This document shows positions 5,101-6,857 of a stretch of DNA of 6,857 nt, piece after piece. The notes below the pieces were generated by a model. That model did no database searches. It was not told the origin of the DNA and worked only from the letters and a program-made list of their open reading frames with translations. This stretch comes from JBFLYE01 sp040756715 [NCBI: bacterium] (GTDB lineage: Bacteria; UBA9089; UBA9088). The translations under genes and the position numbers were made by a program. Position 1 is the first letter of the stretch, and every line of letters begins with the position of its first letter. Where the stretch lies: assembly GCA_040756715.1 (NCBI GenBank), contig JBFLYE010000010.1, forward strand, positions 1 through 6,857, read 5' to 3'.

Positions 5101-6492
5101 AAACACAGGATCATAGACTCCTTTGTTGGTGCCTATTTGATGAAAATTGAAATCCCATTCTTTTTGTTGAGCATCTAAAGATTTTAAGTTTTCAGTAATA
5201 AATTTTTCAGGTCCTGAACTAAGTACTGTTCCTGTTGGATCTTTTATTGTATAAACACCATCTATTGTAATAGAATTTTTAGAAATTCCAATTATTTTGT
5301 TCATGTTCTTCCAAAGCCAGGCATAATCTCTACAATCGCCTCTGTGATTGTTCAAGGTATACTCCCATCCCCAATGGCCCCATGGAGCATATTCCCATCC
5401 AGTTAAATATATACTATTAAGCAATTTATAAGATATTTCCAATGATTCTACGGTATCCTTTGCCCACTCCGTAGCCTTTTCCAACCAAGCCTCTTTTGGA
5501 TTTAATAATATTGAGTCTTCTAAGGTAGCATATAAGATATGGCTCATTGATTGGCTCTTTACCTTATATCCTCCTTGATCATAAAGTTCAAAGGATAGCT
5601 TTAGGGTATATTTTCCTATTGTTTTGGGCAAATTAACCTCAAACTCTCCTTTCCATCCGCTAAATTCTCCCTTGCCACTTATTCCGGCAAGTGACCATTT
5701 ATATTTGCATTTTGGCTTCCAGGATGGCTTTTCTGGAGAGGCATCAATGATTGCTTTGATTTTAAATGAACCTGATTTTATCCCATCAGCTATGGGCTTG
5801 TATTCTGAAGGGGTTTTATTTGTCCAGATCGGGTCTTTAATATTTTTTATATCAAAATCCTCTAATGCTTCAAGCTTTGTAACATTTAGGTCTACTAGCT
5901 TTACCTCTTTATCCTTAACATCCCCCCAAGTCCAAGAATATTTACAAGGGTCATTTGGATCATAGCCCCAACCAAGGTTTATCCTCATCCAGGTAGGGGT
6001 TTTAGCATCTTTAGGTATGGTTACAATGTTGCTTGTGCTCATAATACCTTTGTAGTTTATATTCTTATACCCGGTTAAAGCAGCATCCAAAACCCTCTCA
6101 TTGCTCTCAAAGACCATATCTTTATCCCAATCTATCCAGGCATTAACATATTCAGGGCTATTATCATATTCGGGGCAGGGCTTACCATATACACATCCAG
6201 TGGGATTGGCAATATAGATATTCGCTTTAATTGCTAAGGTTTTTCCTTGTTGAGAATAAGAAACACTCTGGATATACTCATATTTATGGCTTCCACCAAT
6301 AGATGGGCAATACCCAGGAGCAGAAGAGGCAAGGATTGACCTCCCTGGTTCATCAGGAGGCAAGCTCCTTTGAGCTATCTGATGCTTGGGACAATTAGGA
6401 CACTCTTTGTTTTGAGCTAAACTTTCGCTCCCTAAGCTCGTCACCCCTATCAAAATCCCACTTACCACCAAAAACACCTTTTTTCGTTTCAC
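2194..6492 (-). CDS. Giant secreted multidomain surface protein: GEVED-like, transglutaminase-like, repeats, PKD, beta-helix, T9SS-type sorting domain
   Basis: This encodes 1432 residues. Residues 1-26 form a signal peptide (basic start, hydrophobic VFLVVSGILIGV core, likely cleavage after SLAQ). Domains then run: GEVED-like (~68-203, WIDWDKD at 119-125); an Ig-like linker; transglutaminase-like (~335-470, candidate triad C387, H451, D461); a 'choice-of-anchor X'-like segment (~545-640, YDDGTHGD and NDGIYS); three ~110-residue repeats (666-773, 783-900, 913-1020); PKD (~1023-1107, WDFGDG at 1060-1065); a G-S repeat region (~1109-1322); and a sorting or FlgD-Ig-like domain (~1335-1432, FPNPA, ILGQKIRT, GLYFYKM). 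The likely fate is export across both membranes to the cell surface or medium. Adhesive, structural and protein cross-linking or peptidase-like roles are all possible, and no substrate can be named. The start is GTG at 6492-6490, preceded by AAGGAGG. It heads a tightly packed operon with two DUF5618-like genes, a PorV-like gene and panC. Confidence 0.93.
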   Translation of the reverse strand: MKRKKVFLVVSGILIGVTSLGSESLAQNKECPNCPKHQIAQRSLPPDEPGRSILASSAPGYCPSIGGSHKYEYIQSVSYSQQGKTLAIKANIYIANPTGCVYGKPCPEYDNSPEYVNAWIDWDKDMVFESNERVLDAALTGYKNINYKGIMSTSNIVTIPKDAKTPTWMRINLGWGYDPNDPCKYSWTWGDVKDKEVKLVDLNVTKLEALEDFDIKNIKDPIWTNKTPSEYKPIADGIKSGSFKIKAIIDASPEKPSWKPKCKYKWSLAGISGKGEFSGWKGEFEVNLPKTIGKYTLKLSFELYDQGGYKVKSQSMSHILYATLEDSILLNPKEAWLEKATEWAKDTVESLEISYKLLNSIYLTGWEYAPWGHWGWEYTLNNHRGDCRDYAWLWKNMNKIIGISKNSITIDGVYTIKDPTGTVLSSGPEKFITENLKSLDAQQKEWDFNFHQIGTNKGVYDPVFNIYKLSKEDYEKELIKAFSSTVNVKGKWVNIKTEGSPLETLINKKQISSTFSIGTETFTYILTLNDKTTEFFDPMVNLNISPADDVIVLTTDKFLYSLDEPIHITATYIRNGDAIRNISFSGEVRRPDAAFDIQLYDDGTHGDTQANDGIYSNIFTTTSVEGGYGISVYASGTINGVPFKKETQLPNSILVKKIMAIFTEEYSDMGKDINGNGLYDLLQTTFGINVYSEGYYTIIGILKNKSDFGIRVINTTYLHPGQQTITLTFNGSKIYKTGGDGPYTLTLDLYDENLKVIDTTEFNTSPYKYTDFEPSKKKFTASYSDYGVDTDSNGLFNYLTIEVGLEVDQEGTYSIEGLLCDKQGEDIEIVDNTLYLDKGSHIVPLSFYGLNIYERGIDGPYYLKNLKLFEVDENGSNLGYPFDFIENAYETKPYKFTDFEKPIIPLVALTGEYSDYKTYENGYNLTIEVGVKLKDEGHCFLKARLLDKDEEEILWAENMVWKEAGVQTITLCFDGEAIYNHKVDGPYLLSDVYLYHTGDVEQADYVTYAYTTKPYKYVEFGKNQPPIVEAGASQKVEVFDVVSFKGSFTDPDSFLHTIEWDFGDGTTITGTLVPTHIYSLVGSYTVILKVTDEGEKIGTDSLNVDVTQRYGLFSSKGGIKWSGSKTNINGKVHSNDEIKISGSDNVVSGTIYYVTDFRVDGSKNSYQSLEKVLPRPMPVYYNIEDYKPGGVKAISAGDKYHFIEGDFHFSSSNRTLEGLYYVTGRVKISGSNILGTFTIVCEKEIDINGSSLDFRSYSDDLLFFSQGEFKLSGSKNLFYGIIYIPKGEIDLAGSFNTIQGSLFGSGIKLSGSKMDILAETKDFGIKEDTKPIIPEKTELLSSFPNPAKDGVWIPFNLAKDANVEVNIFNILGQKIRTIKVGQRKGGQYTQAKEGSAIFWDLKNNASQKVSKGLYFYKMKADDFSAIKSMVVK
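2197..2490 (-). other. C-terminal sorting domain, T9SS type A-like (or FlgD Ig-like)
   Basis: Residues ~1335-1432 read FPNPAKDGVWIPFNL, VEVNIFNILGQKIRT, AIFWDLKN and KVSKGLYFYKMKADD, ending SMVVK. This matches the type A sorting-domain layout: [YF]PNP, hydrophobic strand, iy-x-x-x-Gq-x-v, W-x, s-x-G-[VL]-Y-x-Y-k, and a Lys-terminated final strand. In T9SS bacteria this domain directs cargo through the outer membrane and is cleaved on attachment. The related FlgD Ig-like fold is found in candidate phyla where T9SS is unproven, so sorting function is likely but not certain. Confidence 0.8.
2527..3168 (-). repeat. G-S repeat region with ~19-residue period, probable right-handed beta-helix
   Basis: Residues ~1109-1322 repeat a [VIF]-[KD]-[IL]-[SNDA]-G-S motif. 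The Gly (or equivalent Ser) falls at 1123, 1142, 1161, 1211, 1230, 1249, 1273, 1293 and 1311, giving spacings of 19, 19, 50, 19, 19, 24, 20 and 18. Examples are IKISGS, VKISGS, IDINGS, FKLSGS and IKLSGS. Between motifs come short G-x-[IV]-YY strands. Such periodicity is typical of beta-solenoids. Comparable 'HSN-x-DI-x-[IL]-SGS' regions occur in some pilin-like and adhesin-like exported proteins. The fold is inferred. Confidence 0.75.
3172..3426 (-). other. PKD domain of the giant protein
   Basis: Residues ~1023-1107 follow the PKD pattern closely: NQPPIVEAG opening, SFKGSFTDPD, EWDFGDGTT with the canonical W-x-FGDG (1060-1065), THIYSLVGSYTV and LKVTDEG. PKD domains are Ig-like extracellular modules used as spacers or for protein or carbohydrate binding. 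Confidence 0.92.
3433..4497 (-). repeat. Three tandem ~110-residue protein repeats in the giant protein
   Basis: Units span residues 666-773, 783-900 and 913-1020. Each opens with YSD, has a long-strand core of the type 'eV-x-V-x-x-EG-x-Y-x-I-x-x-x-L', then G-x-q-x-ITL-x-F-x-G-x-x-IY, then DGPY-x-L and a C-terminal PYK[YF]-x-[DE]F. The first two carry a D-x-N-x-NGL-x-D type loop (DINGNGLYD at 672-680, DTDSNGLFN at 789-797) like calcium-binding EF-hand or thrombospondin-3 loops. In the third it has decayed to YKTYENGYN. Similar modules seem to occur in other bacterial and archaeal surface proteins, but I cannot give a family name. Beta-sandwich spacer or adhesion modules are the most likely reading. 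Confidence 0.8.
4573..4860 (-). other. 'Choice-of-anchor X'-like Ig-type segment of the giant protein
   Basis: Residues ~545-640 contain IQLYDDGTHGDTQANDGIYS followed by a SVEGGYGISVYASG strand pair. The DDG-x-HGD-x-x-x-NDG-[IV]-Y signature is typical of a beta-sandwich module often found just before repeats or C-terminal anchors in exported bacterial proteins. The acidic loop may bind calcium. The domain name is from memory of the motif and the boundaries are approximate. Confidence 0.55.
5083..5490 (-). other. Transglutaminase-like (papain-fold) domain within the giant protein
   Basis: Residues ~335-470 hold RGDCRDYAWLWKNMNKIIGI, which fits the transglutaminase-like nucleophile motif (G-x-C-x-[DE]-[YF]-[AS] at an N-terminal helix, followed by a short helix ending in G-[IL]). 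C387 is the candidate nucleophile. H451 in FNFHQIG and D461 in VYDPVFN have the order and rough spacing expected for the catalytic His and Asp. A tryptophan-rich stretch (W366, W371, W374, W376) precedes the Cys. Families with this fold include protein cross-linkers, peptidases and deamidases, so the reaction cannot be specified. An inactive binding domain is possible. Confidence 0.6.
5884..6291 (-). other. Degenerate GEVED-like domain of the giant protein
   Basis: Residues ~68-203 contain the hallmark AWIDWDKDMVFESNERVLDA, as in GEVED domains (WIDwN-x-DG-x-F...E). They end DPCKYSWTWGDVKDKEVKL, where typical members have a GE-x-EDY motif. The Gly is kept, but GEVEDY has become GDVKDK, so the domain has drifted. 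It carries Cys100, Cys106 and Cys183, with Cys31, Cys34 and Cys62 between it and the signal peptide. These could form disulphides outside the cytoplasm. GEVED domains are common in large secreted proteins of Bacteroidota and have no known catalytic activity. Confidence 0.65.
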
Positions 6493-6495
6493 ATT

Positions 6496-6503
6496 ACCTC
6501 CTT
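6496..6503 (-). promoter_or_regulatory. Strong Shine-Dalgarno for the giant surface-protein gene
   Basis: The minus strand reads AAGGAGGT, a full match to the anti-Shine-Dalgarno, followed by AAT and then GTG (6492-6490). It decides the GTG start: the next in-frame GTG (6477-6475) is too far away. An ATG at 6494-6492 overlaps the GTG in another frame but is followed at once by TGA. The gap from the GGAGG core to GTG is four bases, on the short side. Confidence 0.8.
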
Positions 6504-6626
6504 AAAAAACAATGGCCTGATTTACCGTTGCTTCTGTAAATTTTATATAAAAACCTTTTAGGGTAGCTAGGTTCTGCCCCCCCTTATATTTTTATAATTT
6601 TCCTTTAAATCTTCCATTTTAATTTC

Positions 6627-6639
6627 ATTATACATTATA
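6627..6639 (-). promoter_or_regulatory. Possible promoter: two adjacent TATAAT -10 hexamers
   Basis: The minus strand reads TATAATGTATAAT, two perfect -10 hexamers seven bases apart, in the gap upstream of the giant gene. The best -35-like hexamer nearby, TTGCAA, sits only 12 bases before the second one, and positions 17 bases upstream of either are just A/T runs. The region is very A+T rich, so chance matches are likely. If used, it would give a leader of about 130 bases. Confidence 0.35.
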
Positions 6640-6661
6640 AAAATTTGCAAGAAAAATTTTT

Positions 6662-6857
6662 TTAAGATTCAATCTTCTCTATAAATTCCTTTGCTGACTT
6701 TAATATTTCTTTAAGACTATTTGCATTATAAAGAAGTCCTCTATAATAACCTGCTATGTGTAACTCTTTATATAAAAATTCAAAACTTTTTAATATCTTC
6801 CCATTATGAATTGTAAGATGCTTTCGCAACATTTCCCTATAGCTATTTACAGATTTC
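6662..6857 (-). CDS. DUF5618-like protein, third paralogue, C-terminal part only
   Basis: The reading frame is open from the window edge to TAA at 6664-6662 and is too short to stand out alone. It gives 64 residues beginning KSVNSYREMLRKHL, then IHNGK, KELHIAGYYRG and KSAKEFIEKIES. It aligns without gaps to residues 62-124 of the 1818-2192 protein, at about 67% identity (42 of 63). The shared R-K-H-L-x-x-H-N-G and E-L-H-[IL]-A-G-Y-Y-R-G blocks make homology certain. It is more diverged and more A+T-rich than the tandem pair, so it reflects an older duplication. It lies on the same strand, 169 bases upstream of the giant gene, and may belong to the same transcript. The N-terminal half is outside the window. 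Confidence 0.85.
   Translation of the reverse strand, partial: KSVNSYREMLRKHLTIHNGKILKSFEFLYKELHIAGYYRGLLYNANSLKEILKSAKEFIEKIES

Larger units (their letters stand above)
6493..6661 (-). other. Intergenic leader with G7 run and small inverted repeats
   Basis: This is the only real gap in the window. In addition to the possible -10 elements and the Shine-Dalgarno, it holds a C7 run at 6577-6583 (G7 on the coding strand), an AACCT/AGGTT inverted repeat (6552-6556 with 6569-6573), a perfect 12-base palindrome TTTTATATAAAA (6541-6552), and a six-base ATTTAC/GTAAAT inverted repeat (6520-6525 with 6536-6541) with a 10-base loop. No GC-rich hairpin plus T-run terminator is seen after the DUF5618 stop at 6662, so read-through from the upstream gene is possible. 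No known riboswitch was recognised. Confidence 0.5.

Noticed and set aside
2396-5965. Plus-strand open frames of 74-113 codons opposite the giant gene
   Set aside because: All lie inside a minus-strand gene with clear domains, and none resembles a known protein.
6569-6619. Mini-ORF of about 16 codons in the leader (MEDLKENYKN...), a possible leader peptide
   Set aside because: It has no good ribosome-binding site and no run of regulatory codons, and is not clearly linked to an attenuator hairpin.
6640-6664. A+T-rich run after the third DUF5618 stop as a terminator
   Set aside because: It has A and T runs but no GC-containing stem, so a Rho-independent terminator is not supported.
1-6857. 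tRNA, rRNA, CRISPR arrays or phage attachment sites
   Set aside because: No cloverleaf-like segments, regularly spaced short repeats or integrase genes were seen on either strand.

Overview
All supported genes in this window lie on the minus strand, so biological order runs from high to low coordinates. They are: the 3' end of a DUF5618-like gene (6662-6857, cut by the window edge), a 169-nt gap with a possible promoter, a 1432-residue multidomain secreted protein (2194-6492), two tandem DUF5618-like paralogues (1818-2192 and 1442-1816), a PorV/PorQ-type outer-membrane beta-barrel gene (556-1440), and the 5' two thirds of panC (1-555, cut by the window edge). The plus strand holds no convincing gene.

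The five genes from 6492 down to 1 are packed very tightly. Three junctions leave exactly one base between stop and start (TGA-G-ATG, TAA-A-ATG, TGA-A-ATG). At the fourth, the TTG start of panC follows the TAG stop of the barrel gene with no gap and in the same frame. This is strong evidence for one polycistronic, translationally coupled unit. The only sizeable non-coding stretch is 6493-6661, which carries overlapping -10-like hexamers, a G7 run, short inverted repeats and a textbook Shine-Dalgarno ahead of a GTG start.

The organism is a didermic bacterium with GC in the high 30s by eye. The PorV/PorQ-like barrel together with a large exported protein ending in a Por/type IX secretion (T9SS)-like sorting domain points to Bacteroidota, the wider FCB group, or an uncultured candidate phylum with similar surface proteins. 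The exact lineage cannot be fixed from the sequence.

The likely theme is building or displaying a large surface protein. The giant protein has, in order, a signal peptide, a degenerate GEVED-like domain, a transglutaminase-like domain with a plausible Cys-His-Asp triad, a 'choice-of-anchor'-type Ig-like segment, three copies of a ~110-residue repeat, a PKD domain, a ~19-residue-period G-S repeat region that looks like a beta-helix, and a C-terminal sorting domain. In T9SS bacteria, PorV carries sorting-domain cargo to the surface attachment machinery, so a PorV-like gene in the same unit is suggestive. The role of the DUF5618 proteins is unknown. panC (pantothenate synthesis) looks like a housekeeping passenger.
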